A stretch of DNA of 64,000 nt, from positions 186,001 through 250,000 of the forward strand of contig CAVUES010000003.1 in assembly GCA_963740555.1 (NCBI GenBank), given 5' to 3'. The stretch comes from Mayfieldus sp963740555. Its GTDB lineage: Bacteria; Actinomycetota; Thermoleophilia; Solirubrobacterales; 70-9. Under the pieces are notes generated by a model, which saw nothing but the letters and a program-made list of their open reading frames with translations, was not told the DNA's origin and made no database searches. The position numbers and the translations under genes are program-made. Below, one piece after another: positions 47,300-56,246 of this stretch. Each line of letters starts with the position of its first letter. Within the stretch, counting starts at the first letter, position 1.

Positions 47300-48796
47300 C
47301 TACCGGTACTTGGTGCTCTGCCGCAGCGCCCGGCGGAAGCTGTCCGGATTGCGGAACAGGCGCGCGTAAGTGGGCGGCTTGTAGTGAAAGCCGTGCCGCG
47401 CGAGGAAGCCCGAGGTCTCCAGCTCGGCGAGGTCGTGCGGCTTCTCGCGCTTCGGCTGCTCTCTCAGCAGGCCCTGCAGCGTGCAGGGCGTCGCCGCGAT
47501 CGTCTGCGGGTCGGGGATGCTGGGCCGGTTGAAGTTCGGCGTCTCCCAGTCGAACGTGCGGCCGATGTTGGTCGCGTAGCGGTGGCGCTTGTTCAGATAT
47601 CCGAGCCCGAATCTGTAGGAGATCAGCTTCAGGATCGATTCGAAGGTCGCGAACGCGTGATTGACGTTGCCGCGCTTCACGTACGGCGAGACGACGACGG
47701 CCGGGATTCGGAATCCGGTCATGCCGAAGTTCTGGTAGAGGTCGCGACTCGCGCGGTCGTCGGGCACGAAGTGCGGCTCGACGTGGTCGAAGAACCCTCC
47801 CCACTCGTCGTAGACGATGAACAGGGCCCCGCGCTTGAACTGGGGCGAGTCGATGAATGCGTGCACGACGTCGGACATGAAGGCCTGCCCGATGCGGACG
47901 TCGCCGTGCGGGTGCTCGTCGCCGGAGACCCCGTCGCCTCCGCCGCCGTCGTAGAAGGCGGGGTCGACGTAGTTGATGTGCGAGAGGTTCCCGCTCGCCG
48001 CCCGCTGGTAGTAGTTGGCGACCGGCTCGGAATATGACGTCCCGTTCTTGTAGAGCAGCGAGAACGGCAGGTCGGAGAAGAAGTAGGTGGAGCTGACCCC
48101 CCTCGATGTGGCGCGGTCCATGATGTTCTCCCAGCTGTTCTGGGTCATCTGGTTGTCGATCTGGCCGCCCGACTGCGCCGACCACATGTAGTGCCGGTTG
48201 GGGTAGGTCGAGGCCATGATCGAGCAGTGGAAGTGGTCGTAGAGCTGGAACGCGTCGGCCGCGGATGGAATGAAGGGCAGGTCCTCCTTGAGGTAGTAAC
48301 CGGCGGCGTATGAGTCGCTGCTGGTGCCGGCGGCGTTTCCCTGCACGAAGCCGTCGAGCTTGCCGTTGTCCCACTGGTGCCGTCCCCCGTACCAGGAGTG
48401 ATCGGGGTCGCGGAACGCGCAGCCCTGGAAGTCCGGCGTCAGACGGTGGGTGCCGACCGGGTTTCCGTTCGCGTCCGGATAGCTGAGACCGGCGTTGCGC
48501 GCGTCAGCCCTCGGGTGCCAGCCGAAGTAGTGGTCGAAGGAACGGTTCTCCATCATCAGAACGACGAAGGTGTCGATCGGCATGTTGCGCGGGCTCGGCA
48601 GGTGGACCCGCTTCTGGATCCGCGCGGCGGCATTCACAAGCTGGTTGGGCGACAGCATGCCCGCCAGCGATACGCCCCCCGCCAGAGCCGCGGTTCGGGC
48701 GAGGAAGTCGCGCCGGCGCAGCGCCTCCTCCGGATGCTCGGCCTCGAATCGCTCGCTGGCGGCCGGGTCCCGCAGGTCCACGCCCTCTTGGCTCAT
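47300..48796 (-). CDS. Tat-exported phospholipase C/phosphoesterase
   Basis: A 498-aa protein of the non-haemolytic phospholipase C/acid phosphatase A superfamily. The twin-arginine signal RRRDFL (27-32) is followed by a hydrophobic stretch. The domain begins with FVVLMMENRSFDHYFG (metal-binding ENRSFD), and ASTYPNRHYMWSAQSGG, YDEWGGFFDHVEPHFVP and GFRIPAVVVSPYVKRG are the other conserved motifs. It hydrolyses phosphoesters or phospholipid headgroups outside the cell. The ATG at 48796 has AGGAGG and overlaps the RTX gene stop (48793-48796). Confidence 0.92.
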   Translation of the reverse strand: MSQEGVDLRDPAASERFEAEHPEEALRRRDFLARTAALAGGVSLAGMLSPNQLVNAAARIQKRVHLPSPRNMPIDTFVVLMMENRSFDHYFGWHPRADARNAGLSYPDANGNPVGTHRLTPDFQGCAFRDPDHSWYGGRHQWDNGKLDGFVQGNAAGTSSDSYAAGYYLKEDLPFIPSAADAFQLYDHFHCSIMASTYPNRHYMWSAQSGGQIDNQMTQNSWENIMDRATSRGVSSTYFFSDLPFSLLYKNGTSYSEPVANYYQRAASGNLSHINYVDPAFYDGGGGDGVSGDEHPHGDVRIGQAFMSDVVHAFIDSPQFKRGALFIVYDEWGGFFDHVEPHFVPDDRASRDLYQNFGMTGFRIPAVVVSPYVKRGNVNHAFATFESILKLISYRFGLGYLNKRHRYATNIGRTFDWETPNFNRPSIPDPQTIAATPCTLQGLLREQPKREKPHDLAELETSGFLARHGFHYKPPTYARLFRNPDSFRRALRQSTKYR

Positions 48797-49443
48797 CTTC
48801 GCCCTCCTGTCGTGTTCGGTTCGATCACGGTCTCGCAGTCGATGACCCCTTCCTCGTTGGAGTCCACGAACGCTTTGTCGTTGCCCGGTCCGCAGTTGAT
48901 CTCGTCCTCTTCGCCGTCGCGGGCGTCGATCACGTCGTTGCCTTCGCCGCCCATCGGGACCCCGTCGAGCTCGTTGAACTGGTCGTGTCCAGGACCGCCG
49001 ATCATCTTCCCCCCGCCGGGCCCGCCGATCAGCAGATCGTCTCCGGGCCCGCCGTTGAAGGTGTTGATGCCCGTGCCGGCCGAGAGGTCATCGTCTCCGG
49101 GGCCTCCCTTGAGGACGTTCTTGCCCGGGCCGCCCAGGAGCTGGTCGTTGCCCTTGCCGGCTTTCAGCATGTCGTTCCCGAGGCCGCCCCGGAGAACGTC
49201 GTTGCCGGGGCCGGCCAGCAGCTTGTCGCGGCCCTTGCCGCCCTTCAGACGGTCGGCCCCTTTGCGGCCGATCAACTTGTCGCGCCCGCCGCGGCCGATC
49301 AGCTTGTCGGCGTGCTTGGTCCCGACCAGCTTGTCCCGTCCCGGCGTGCCGCGCTCGACCTTCGCGAGCGCCACGGCCGTGAGGCCGATGACACAGAATG
49401 CGCTGATCACGATCACAACAGGGGCTGTTCGACCGGTGCCCAT
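48793..49443 (-). CDS. Secreted RTX-type calcium-binding repeat protein
   Basis: A 216-aa protein. Residues 8-28 form a signal peptide or anchor. Repeats of about nine residues follow (GGPGDDLLIG, GGLGNDMLKA, GGPGKNVLKG), as in parallel beta-rolls that bind calcium. The first repeats are rich in Lys and Arg, unlike the acidic loops of typical RTX proteins. Two Cys in the C-terminal region (NCGPGNDKAF and DCETVIEP) may form a disulfide. It is first in a two-gene operon with the phosphoesterase, which suggests a joint role at the cell surface. Confidence 0.84.
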   Translation of the reverse strand: MGTGRTAPVVIVISAFCVIGLTAVALAKVERGTPGRDKLVGTKHADKLIGRGGRDKLIGRKGADRLKGGKGRDKLLAGPGNDVLRGGLGNDMLKAGKGNDQLLGGPGKNVLKGGPGDDDLSAGTGINTFNGGPGDDLLIGGPGGGKMIGGPGHDQFNELDGVPMGGEGNDVIDARDGEEDEINCGPGNDKAFVDSNEEGVIDCETVIEPNTTGGRR

Positions 49444-49566
49444 TCGGCGCTAAACGCTAGGGCATCTGGGTGTCGCGATGTTTCGGTTCTGGAAAGCCGC
49501 GGCCGGGCCCGCGAGGCAGGGCTATGGGGTGGTTGGCTGCCGAACGGGGCCGGCGCGGCCCAACGC

Positions 49567-50268
49567 CTAGAGCCGTACCTCGCGCGACGCCAGGTGCGTT
49601 CCGACCTTGCGCTTCACCCGCTGAAGCGCGTTGTCGACCGTCTTCGTGTCGCAATCCAGCTTCTCGGCGATCACCTCGTAGGAGTAGCCGTCGAGGTACA
49701 GGGACAGGACGCGACTCTCGAGCTCGGACAGGACGCTCGACAGGCACGAGACCAGGCTCTCCAGCTCCTCGGTCGCGATCACCTGGTTGACGGGGTCGCA
49801 GGCCGTCGGACCGGGCAGGACCTCGTCGAGGGTCGAGTCCGAGTCGCCGGCAGCCGCCGGCGACTGGCTGAACGAGACGTACTGGTTCAGCGGCGTGTGC
49901 TTGTTGCGGGTCGCGGTCTTCACCGCGGTGATGATCTGGCGGGTGATGCAGAGCTCGGCGAAGTTTCGAAAGCTCGACTCGCGGTCGGTGCGATAGTCGC
50001 GAACCGCCTTGTAGAGGCCCAGCAGCCCCTCCTGGATCAGGTCGTCCGACTCGCCGCCGAGCAGGAAGTAGGAAGAGGCCTTGAGGCGCACGAAGCCGCG
50101 ATAGCGGCGCACGATCGCGTCATAGGCGTCCGGCTTGCCCTCCTTCGCGAGGGCGACCAGGTAATGGTCGTCAAGCTCAGGCTGAGCGTTAGGCTGATGA
50201 ACGGCTGGCGCAGTCGCCCGAGCGGGCGCTGGCAGACTGGTTTGCTGCGTGGGGGTAGGTGCGGCCAC
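49567..50268 (-). CDS. sigH: Sigma-70 family factor, SigH/Spo0H-like
   Basis: A 233-aa sigma factor. YDAIVRRYRGFVRLKASSYFLLGGESDDLIQEGLLGLYKAVRDY (region 2) and RNFAELCITRQIITAVKTATRNKH are close to Bacillus SigH; DGYSYEVIAEKLDCDTKTVDNALQRVKRK is region 4.2. An N-terminal Pro/Ala/Gln-rich stretch of about 30 residues is extra. The GTG at 50268 has AAGGAGG. It drives post-exponential genes in Firmicutes; here the regulon is unknown. The 123-bp gap to the RTX gene shows only weak G+C-rich inverted repeats. Confidence 0.88.
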   Translation of the reverse strand: MAAPTPTQQTSLPAPARATAPAVHQPNAQPELDDHYLVALAKEGKPDAYDAIVRRYRGFVRLKASSYFLLGGESDDLIQEGLLGLYKAVRDYRTDRESSFRNFAELCITRQIITAVKTATRNKHTPLNQYVSFSQSPAAAGDSDSTLDEVLPGPTACDPVNQVIATEELESLVSCLSSVLSELESRVLSLYLDGYSYEVIAEKLDCDTKTVDNALQRVKRKVGTHLASREVRL

Positions 50269-50338
50269 TGAACTTCCTCCTTGCGGTGAAGTTGTCGTGG
50301 CGCCACGTACCTCCCCTGGGCGCCCTCCTAGGGTGCTG

Positions 50339-50357
50339 CCTCAGACTCAACCTGAGG
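50339..50357 (-). other. Stem-loop in the sigH leader
   Basis: CCTCAG (50339-50344) pairs with CTGAGG (50352-50357) with a 7-nt loop. It lies in the predicted 5' leader of sigH, about 70-90 nt before the GTG. Confidence 0.4.
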
Positions 50358-50377
50358 TTCACCCTTTCTGGCCGGGC

Positions 50378-50406
50378 AGTGTGACGGCAGCTCGGGGTTC
50401 TGTCAA
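50378..50406 (-). promoter_or_regulatory. Sigma-A-type promoter of sigH
   Basis: TTGACA (-35, 50401-50406) and CACACT (-10, 50378-50383), 17 bp apart on the minus strand. It is the clearest housekeeping promoter in the window. The transcript would have a leader of about 100 nt with the stem-loop at 50339-50357 and a strong ribosome site. Confidence 0.6.
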
Positions 50407-50463
50407 CCCCCAATTTCTGGGCAGGCGGGGTTTCTGCAATGCGGTTTGCAGAGGTCCGGCGCC

Positions 50464-51837
50464 TCAGCCGTGCCTGAGCAGGACCAGGTCGCGGAACTTC
50501 ACCCTCCGGTCGCCCCCGGTCGGCCTGTAGGCAATCCTCGCCTCTACATCGACCCGACGGGCGTCGCGCAGCGTTGCCAACGCAGAGCCCTTGGCTCGAA
50601 CCCGCAGCAAGATCGTCGCCTTCCCAGCCGGCTCCTTGGTCACCCTGACCAACCCGTGTCCCCTGAGCTTCAGGGGTCCGGCGCCCGGGACCTTGACCCA
50701 GATATTGACCGTGCCACGCCGCCGGTCGCGCGTGATCGATCTGATCGTGAACGCGTTCGACGGCTTCGGGGCCGCCGGGGTGGCCACGGTGGCCGGGGTG
50801 ACCGGGGTGGCCGCCGGGTTGATGACACCCGTCGTGGCGGTCGTGTAGAGCTGCTGGGCGATGCTTCCGAAGTAGGGGCCGTACATGTGGTTCGGATCCG
50901 AGACGTACTTGTAGTCGTTCACGGAGAGGGCCACCGGCGGGCTTCCAACCAGCCATGGCCCGCCGCTCGATCCCCCCGTGAAGTCGCTGCTGATCGCCAT
51001 CGTGGCGGGCGAGAACGATGGATCGTTGCCCGCCAGGGGTCCTGTCAGCTCGTAGAGCCTTTCGCCGTCGTAGGGGAATGCCGCTGGGTAGCCGTATTCC
51101 ATGTAGGTCTGACTGCGTGGCTGGTTGAAGCCGATGCCGACCGCGCCGACGACGCTCTGGATCGTCGCCCCGTCCCCGGGACGATCCGCGAGGGCCAGCA
51201 TCGCGATGTCGCCAGCCTCATCCCCGTCTTGGGGGTCGCCGGTGGAGGTCGTGCTCTGCCACTGGGGGGTGGTCACGAACGACGTCGCCGGCCACTCGCC
51301 GAACGGCTCGGCCCCGTCGCGATAGCCCGGTATGAAGACGATGTCGGTTGCCTGGGTGCCCGGCCCGGGATCGATCACGCAGTGCCCGGCGGTCAGCACG
51401 ATGTCGCCGGCGGGGCTGTCGACGACGCTGCCGGAGCACCGAAACTCATCCGGGCCATAGAAGAAAAGGACGATGCCGTTGGCGCTGTTCGGAAATTGGG
51501 TCGAATCGCCGGTGTCGGTGCCTTGCGCGGAAGGATCGGCCGCCGCCGGCGAACTGCCCCCCGCTTCGATCACTCGCCCGCCGGGCTTGGAGTAGGTGAG
51601 CACCGACAGCGGCTTGGCGCTTCGGATGCGCTTCGGGCTCCAGAAGACGCGCAGATGGGGGCGCGAGTGCACCGTATGCACGACGGCCGACGATCGGCCC
51701 TCGATCGACCCGAAGGCGCTCCCGGCTGTCGCGACACCGAGCGTGCAGACCGAGGACAAGCAAAGACCGAACACCGCGGCCCAACGGCTCGCCATTCCCG
51801 CTCTCTGCGCCCCCGCACGGGGTCCCCCGAGCATCAC
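50464..51837 (-). CDS. Secreted trypsin-like serine protease
   Basis: A 457-aa protein. A signal peptide spans about residues 15-42. The S1 triad is His152 (TAGHC), Asp210 (EAGDIAML) and Ser291 (GGSSGGP). Residues after about 340 form a Pro/Thr-rich linker and a beta-rich C-terminal domain rich in basic residues. Extracellular proteolysis is likely. The start is GTG 51837, ATG 51834 or ATG 51795; the last lies directly at the signal peptide. It sits between sigH and rlmB, which are adjacent or near-adjacent in the Firmicutes gene order. Confidence 0.88.
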   Translation of the reverse strand: MMLGGPRAGAQRAGMASRWAAVFGLCLSSVCTLGVATAGSAFGSIEGRSSAVVHTVHSRPHLRVFWSPKRIRSAKPLSVLTYSKPGGRVIEAGGSSPAAADPSAQGTDTGDSTQFPNSANGIVLFFYGPDEFRCSGSVVDSPAGDIVLTAGHCVIDPGPGTQATDIVFIPGYRDGAEPFGEWPATSFVTTPQWQSTTSTGDPQDGDEAGDIAMLALADRPGDGATIQSVVGAVGIGFNQPRSQTYMEYGYPAAFPYDGERLYELTGPLAGNDPSFSPATMAISSDFTGGSSGGPWLVGSPPVALSVNDYKYVSDPNHMYGPYFGSIAQQLYTTATTGVINPAATPVTPATVATPAAPKPSNAFTIRSITRDRRRGTVNIWVKVPGAGPLKLRGHGLVRVTKEPAGKATILLRVRAKGSALATLRDARRVDVEARIAYRPTGGDRRVKFRDLVLLRHG

Positions 51838-51908
51838 CGTTAAGTGAAGCAGCCCCGGTCGTCAGTGCGATCGATCAAACGCTGAGAAAGGCTGAGAATT
51901 CGATCCGC

Positions 51909-52565
51909 TCAGACACGCTGGCGCAACGCCTCGAAGAGCAGCACCGCGGCGGTGGCGGAAACGTTCAATGAGGCGGTCTTGCCGCGCTGCGGAATCGCCA
52001 ACAGGCCGTCGCAGCCGGCGGCGACCCTGGGCCGCAGTCCCTTGCCCTCGCCCCCCAGCACCAACACCGTCCCTCCCTTCAGGTCCGCCTCGGTGTAGGC
52101 CGTCGGCGCCGCCGCGTCGGCGCCCCAGGCCCAGAACCCCGCTGCGCGCGCCTCGGCGAGCCAGTCGGCGAGGTTGCGAACCCGCGCCACCGCGAGGTGC
52201 TCGACCGCGCCCGCCGAGGCCTTGCAGGCGACCGCGGTGACCGCGGCAGCGCGTCGCTGCGGGATCACGACGCCGGCCGCGCCGGCGACCTCCGCCGTGC
52301 GGCAGACGGCGCCGAGGTTGCGTGGGTCCTGCACCTGGTCGAGCGCCACGAGCAGCGCCGAGGAGTCGGCCAGCAGCACCGCCGGGTCGGCGTACGGATA
52401 GGGATCGACCTCGGCCACGACGCCCTGGTGATCGGGTGATCCGGACATCCTGGTGAGCTCCTCGGCGGCGGTCTCCGGTGCGCGCCAGACCTGGCGCACG
52501 GTGCGCCGGCCGCGCTCCGCCTCGGCGACCGGGCGGCGCCCGTAGATCAGCTCGCGGTCGGCCAT
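51909..52565 (-). CDS. rlmB: TrmH-family (SpoU) 23S rRNA 2'-O-methyltransferase
   Basis: A 218-aa SPOUT-class enzyme. Motif 1 is PRNLGA (81-86, with the catalytic Arg/Asn), motif 2 is LGGEGKGLRP (170-179), and motif 3 is IPQRGKTASLNVSATAAVLLFE from 191. The N-terminal substrate-binding part (GRRPVAEAERGRR...) is short but present. It methylates a ribose of rRNA, most likely G2251 by synteny, although the exact target is inferred. It follows cysS after 9 nt, as in many actinobacteria and Firmicutes. Confidence 0.9.
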   Translation of the reverse strand: MADRELIYGRRPVAEAERGRRTVRQVWRAPETAAEELTRMSGSPDHQGVVAEVDPYPYADPAVLLADSSALLVALDQVQDPRNLGAVCRTAEVAGAAGVVIPQRRAAAVTAVACKASAGAVEHLAVARVRNLADWLAEARAAGFWAWGADAAAPTAYTEADLKGGTVLVLGGEGKGLRPRVAAGCDGLLAIPQRGKTASLNVSATAAVLLFEALRQRV

Positions 52566-52574
52566 CCAGACCTC

Positions 52575-53930
52575 TTAGCTGCGGCGTACGAGCCGCGCGC
52601 CGTCGGGGCCGTCGCGGACCTCCCAGCCGAGCTCCGCGAGCTCGTCGCGGATCCGGTCGGCGCGCTCGAAGTCGCGCTCGGCGCGGGCCTGCTCGCGCTC
52701 GGCCAGCAGGCGCTCGGCTTCGGAGTCGGGCCGCTCCTCCGCCATCGCCAGCGACCCGAGCCCCAGGACCTCGAGCAGCTCGACGATCGCCTCCGATGCA
52801 CCGGGGAGATCGCGCTTGTTCGCCTCGCTGACGAGGTCGAAGACCTCGGCCATCGCGCGGGGGGTGTTGAAGTCGTCGGCCAGCGCGTCGAGGAAAGCCT
52901 CGCGGCGCTCGGCGACGAAGCCGTCCGGCGCCGACCCGTTCGCCTCCGGCGGATGCTCGCGCAGGAAGTTCCGCAGCCTCTCGACCCCAGAGGCCGCCTG
53001 TTCCAGCGCCTCCGCGGAGAAGGCGAGCGGCTGGCGATAGTGCCCGGAGACCAGGTAGGCGACCACCGTGTCGCGCCCGAACCGGTCCAGCGCCTCGGAG
53101 AGCTGGAAGATGTTGCCCTCCGACTTCGACATCTTCTCGGCGTCGAGCTCGATCATTCCGTTGTGCATCCAGATCCGTGCCAGGGGCACGCCCCGAGCCG
53201 CCTCCGACTGCGCGATCTCGTTCTCGTGGTGGGGGAAGACGAGGTCCGAGCCGCCGCCGTGGATCGCGAACGACGGTCCCAGCTCCGCCTCGGCCATCGC
53301 CGAGCACTCGATGTGCCAGCCGGGCCTCCCCTTGCCCCAGGGCGAGTCCCAGGCGGTGTCCTCCCCCTCCTTCTGCGCCTTCCAGAGCGCGAAATCGAGC
53401 CGATCCTCCTTCAGCGACTCGGTTCCCGCCTCCTCGCCCTGGTCCATCTCCTCCGGGTTTCGGTTCGAGAGCTTGCCGTAGTCCTTGAAGCTGCGGACCC
53501 GGAAATAGACGTCGCCCCCTGACTCATAGGCGTGCCCGGACTCGATCAGCGCCTCGATCAGCGACACGATCGCGGCGATCGTCTCGGTGGCCAGCGGCTC
53601 GGAATCGGGTCGCCCGACACCGAGCCGGTCGGTGTCTTCGATGTAGGCCCTGGTCATCGCCGCGGCGTACTGATCGGAGGGCTGCCCCGCCTCGCGCGCG
53701 GCGGCGTAGATCTTGTCGTTGATATCGGTGACGTTCACCACCAGCTTCGCTTTGTAGCCCTCGTTGCGCAGAAACCTCGCCAGCAGGGAAAAGACGACGA
53801 ACGGGCGCGCATTGCCGATGTGGATGCGCCCGTAGACGGTCGGCCCGCAGGCATAGATGCCCACCTCGTCGCCTCCGTTGAGGGTGGCCAGCTCGCCGCT
53901 CAGGGTGTCCCGAATGCGTATCTCGCGCAC
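52575..53930 (-). CDS. cysS: Cysteinyl-tRNA synthetase
   Basis: A 451-aa class I synthetase. Zinc is held by Cys28, Cys209, His234 and Glu238; HIGN (37-40) is the HIGH motif and KMSKS is at 266-270, inside DAEKMSKSEGN. The frame is open a further 1.9 kb upstream, but that part is not homologous. The start is the GTG at 53930: residues MREIRIRDTLSGEL match the family N-terminus and a TAGCAT box lies 8 nt before it. Confidence 0.97.
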   Translation of the reverse strand: MREIRIRDTLSGELATLNGGDEVGIYACGPTVYGRIHIGNARPFVVFSLLARFLRNEGYKAKLVVNVTDINDKIYAAAREAGQPSDQYAAAMTRAYIEDTDRLGVGRPDSEPLATETIAAIVSLIEALIESGHAYESGGDVYFRVRSFKDYGKLSNRNPEEMDQGEEAGTESLKEDRLDFALWKAQKEGEDTAWDSPWGKGRPGWHIECSAMAEAELGPSFAIHGGGSDLVFPHHENEIAQSEAARGVPLARIWMHNGMIELDAEKMSKSEGNIFQLSEALDRFGRDTVVAYLVSGHYRQPLAFSAEALEQAASGVERLRNFLREHPPEANGSAPDGFVAERREAFLDALADDFNTPRAMAEVFDLVSEANKRDLPGASEAIVELLEVLGLGSLAMAEERPDSEAERLLAEREQARAERDFERADRIRDELAELGWEVRDGPDGARLVRRS

Positions 53931-53938
53931 GCGGGCGC

Positions 53939-53944
53939 ATGCTA
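53939..53944 (-). promoter_or_regulatory. -10 box, leaderless start of cysS
   Basis: TAGCAT on the minus strand, eight bases before the GTG at 53930; no ribosome site. Confidence 0.45.
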
Positions 53945-54005
53945 AGTGGTCGCGGACGGGGCCACTTGTGGCGTGGGATCGATCCTCTAGGGTTAGCCGC
54001 AGCTG

Positions 54006-55256
54006 ATGGAGGGCAGCTCGATCCAGAGGCACAGGCTGCGGCGCGTTCAGGAAGCGTTCGCTTCGCTTCCCAAGCGCTACCTCGGCGGCGAGGAGGGCCG
54101 CGAGGCGATCGTCCAGATCCGCCTCTCCGACATCGGCCGAACCTGGGAGGTCGAGCTGCGGCCCGAGCGCTGCAAAGTGCACACCTCGCCTGCTCGCGAG
54201 CCCGACGTGGTGATCGGGACCGACGCCGCGACCTGGCTGGCGCTTCGCGAGGGACGGCTGTCGGGCCTCGACGCGTTCCAGCAGCGCCGCCTCTGGGCAC
54301 GCGGGGACCTCGACGTCGCGGTCAGCTTCGAGGGACTGTTCAGGCTCCCCGACGACCGCCCGCCGCTGCTGCGCATCCACGACGTGCGCGTCAAGGGGGC
54401 GCGGATCTCCAGCCTCACCGCCGGCTCCGGCGACGAGCACGTGATCCTCGTTCACGGCCTCGGCGGGGCCAAGAGCTCCTTCAACGAGACCGTCGCCGCG
54501 CTGACTCCGGAGTACACGGTCCACGCGATCGACCTGCCCGGCTTCGGCTCCTCCTCCAAGCCCCTCCCCGCCTCCTACAACGCCGACTTCTTCGCCCGGC
54601 ACGTCGTCCGCTTCATGGACACGCTGGCGATCGACCGCGCGCACCTGGTTGGAAACTCGATGGGCGGGCGGGTAGCGATCGAGGTCGGCCTGCAGGCACC
54701 GAGCCGTGTGCGCACGCTCAGCATGCTTGCCCCATCGATGGCCTTCCGCCGCGGGCGCGAGTGGGTGCCCCTGATCCGGATGCTGAGGCCGGAGCTGGCG
54801 GCACTTCCCCACATGCTGCGGCCGAATCAGGTTCGGGACCGCTTCTGGCGCATGATCGCGCGCCCCGACAGGCTCGACCCCACCGTCGGGGACATCGCCG
54901 CCGACGAGTTCCTGCGCACCTACCGCTCGCGCGCCGCCAGGGTCGCCTTCTACGCCGCTGCCCGCCAGATCTATCTCGAGGCGCCCGACGGCCCGAACGG
55001 CTTCTGGACCCGGCTCGGACAGCTTCAGCCCCCGGCGCTCTTCATCTGGGGAAGCGACGACCCCCTGGTGCCGGCGCGCTTCTCGCGCCACGTCGCCACC
55101 GTTCTGCCCAATGCACCCCAGGTCGTGCTCTCCGACTGCGGCCACGTCCCCCAGATCGAGCTCCCCGAGCGCACCCACGCGCTGATCCGCGAGTTCATCG
55201 CCTCGGCCGGCGAGAGCGCCTCCGCGCAGCCGGCGCGCCTGGCACGCTCGGCCTAG
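54006..55256 (+). CDS. SCP2-like domain fused to an alpha/beta hydrolase
   Basis: A 416-aa protein. Residues about 15-115 look like a sterol-carrier-protein-2 domain (IVQIRLSDIGRTWEVELRPERCKVHT, then EPDVVIGTDAATWLALREG and LDVAVSFEGLFRL), a lipid-binding fold. Residues about 130-400 are an alpha/beta hydrolase: HGLGGAKSSF, nucleophile GNSMGGRVA, WGSDDPLVP and DCGHVPQIE (His). A lipid carried by the first domain may be the substrate of the second. The ATG at 54006 follows a TAGGGT box by 12 nt. First gene of the lipid module. Confidence 0.86.
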   Translation: MEGSSIQRHRLRRVQEAFASLPKRYLGGEEGREAIVQIRLSDIGRTWEVELRPERCKVHTSPAREPDVVIGTDAATWLALREGRLSGLDAFQQRRLWARGDLDVAVSFEGLFRLPDDRPPLLRIHDVRVKGARISSLTAGSGDEHVILVHGLGGAKSSFNETVAALTPEYTVHAIDLPGFGSSSKPLPASYNADFFARHVVRFMDTLAIDRAHLVGNSMGGRVAIEVGLQAPSRVRTLSMLAPSMAFRRGREWVPLIRMLRPELAALPHMLRPNQVRDRFWRMIARPDRLDPTVGDIAADEFLRTYRSRAARVAFYAAARQIYLEAPDGPNGFWTRLGQLQPPALFIWGSDDPLVPARFSRHVATVLPNAPQVVLSDCGHVPQIELPERTHALIREFIASAGESASAQPARLARSA

Positions 55257-55281
55257 ATTCGGCCGCACCGGGATTCGGCCA

Positions 55282-55287
55282 TAGAAT
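55282..55287 (+). promoter_or_regulatory. -10 box, leaderless start of the acyltransferase
   Basis: TAGAAT, eight bases, ATG at 55296; no ribosome site. Confidence 0.5.
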
Positions 55288-55295
55288 CTGCCTCG

Positions 55296-56246
55296 ATGGC
55301 GACCACGCTGGCCGACCAGGCCAAGCACAACGGAAGCGGCGACGCCGACAGCGCGGTGCGCGACGGCCTGCGCGGCGCCTTGCCCGGCCCCGTCGGCGAG
55401 CTGCTCGGCAACGCGTTCGGCGCCGTCAAAGAGCGGGCGTCGAAGCGCCTCCAGGCCGACCTTCACGACCGCGATCCCGACTACCTGCGCGAGATGCTGC
55501 CGCTGCTGTGGCTGATGTCGACCTTCTACTTCCGCGGCGAGGTGCGAAACCTCGGCAACATCCCCGAGGACGGGCCCGCGCTGCTGGTCGGCAATCACTC
55601 GGGCGGGAACGTGATCCCCGACACCTTCATCTTCACGCTCGCCTTCTCGACCTATTTCGGCGTCGAGCGGCCCTTCTACCAGCTCGCCCACAACCTCGCG
55701 ATCGCCTGGCCGATCGCCGGCGACCTGCTGCGCAAGTCGGGGACGGTCAGCGCCTCGCCCGAGCATGCCGAGGAGGCGCTGAAGTCGGGCGCGCCGGTGC
55801 TCGTCTATCCCGGCGGCGACTGGGAGACCCACCGGCCCAGCTGGGAGGGTCACAAGGTCGATTTCGCCGGTCGCAAGGGCTTCGTACGCCTCGCGCTGGA
55901 GTCCGGCGTTCCGATCGTCCCCGTGGTCTCGGTCGGCGGCCAGGAGACCGCGCTCTTCCTCAGCCGCGGCGCCGGGCTGGCGAAATCTTTGCGGCTCGAC
56001 AAGCTATTCCGGCTCAAGGTGCTGCCGATCTCGATCGCGGCGCCCTGGGGGCTCAACGTCGGCGACTTCCTGGGCCACATTCCGCTGCCCGCGAAGGTCA
56101 CGATCGAGGTGTTGCCCCCGATCGACCTGCGCGAGGAGTTCGGGCCCGACCCCGACCTCGACGAGGTCTATGACCACGTGACCGGACAGATGCAGGACGC
56201 GCTCGAGGCGCTGGCGGCTGAAAGGCGCTTCCCGGTGATCGGATGA
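55296..56246 (+). CDS. Lysophospholipid/DGAT-like acyltransferase
   Basis: A 316-aa acyltransferase of the LPLAT superfamily. VGNHSGGNVIPD is the variant HX4D motif, and LVYPGGDWETHRP replaces the FPEGTR motif, as in the DAGAT-like bacterial subgroup. It transfers an acyl group from acyl-CoA to a glycerolipid or other lipid alcohol; the acceptor is not defined. Stops with the ATGA overlap of the next gene (56243-56246). Confidence 0.88.
   Translation: MATTLADQAKHNGSGDADSAVRDGLRGALPGPVGELLGNAFGAVKERASKRLQADLHDRDPDYLREMLPLLWLMSTFYFRGEVRNLGNIPEDGPALLVGNHSGGNVIPDTFIFTLAFSTYFGVERPFYQLAHNLAIAWPIAGDLLRKSGTVSASPEHAEEALKSGAPVLVYPGGDWETHRPSWEGHKVDFAGRKGFVRLALESGVPIVPVVSVGGQETALFLSRGAGLAKSLRLDKLFRLKVLPISIAAPWGLNVGDFLGHIPLPAKVTIEVLPPIDLREEFGPDPDLDEVYDHVTGQMQDALEALAAERRFPVIG

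Noticed and set aside
51862..53307. 481-aa minus-strand frame across rlmB and cysS
   Set aside because: It is an Arg/Gly/Ala-rich frame-shifted shadow of two confirmed genes.
53931..55853. Extension of the cysS frame by 641 codons upstream
   Set aside because: The extra part is antisense to the SCP2-hydrolase and acyltransferase genes. The conserved CysS N-terminus and a -10 box place the start at 53930.
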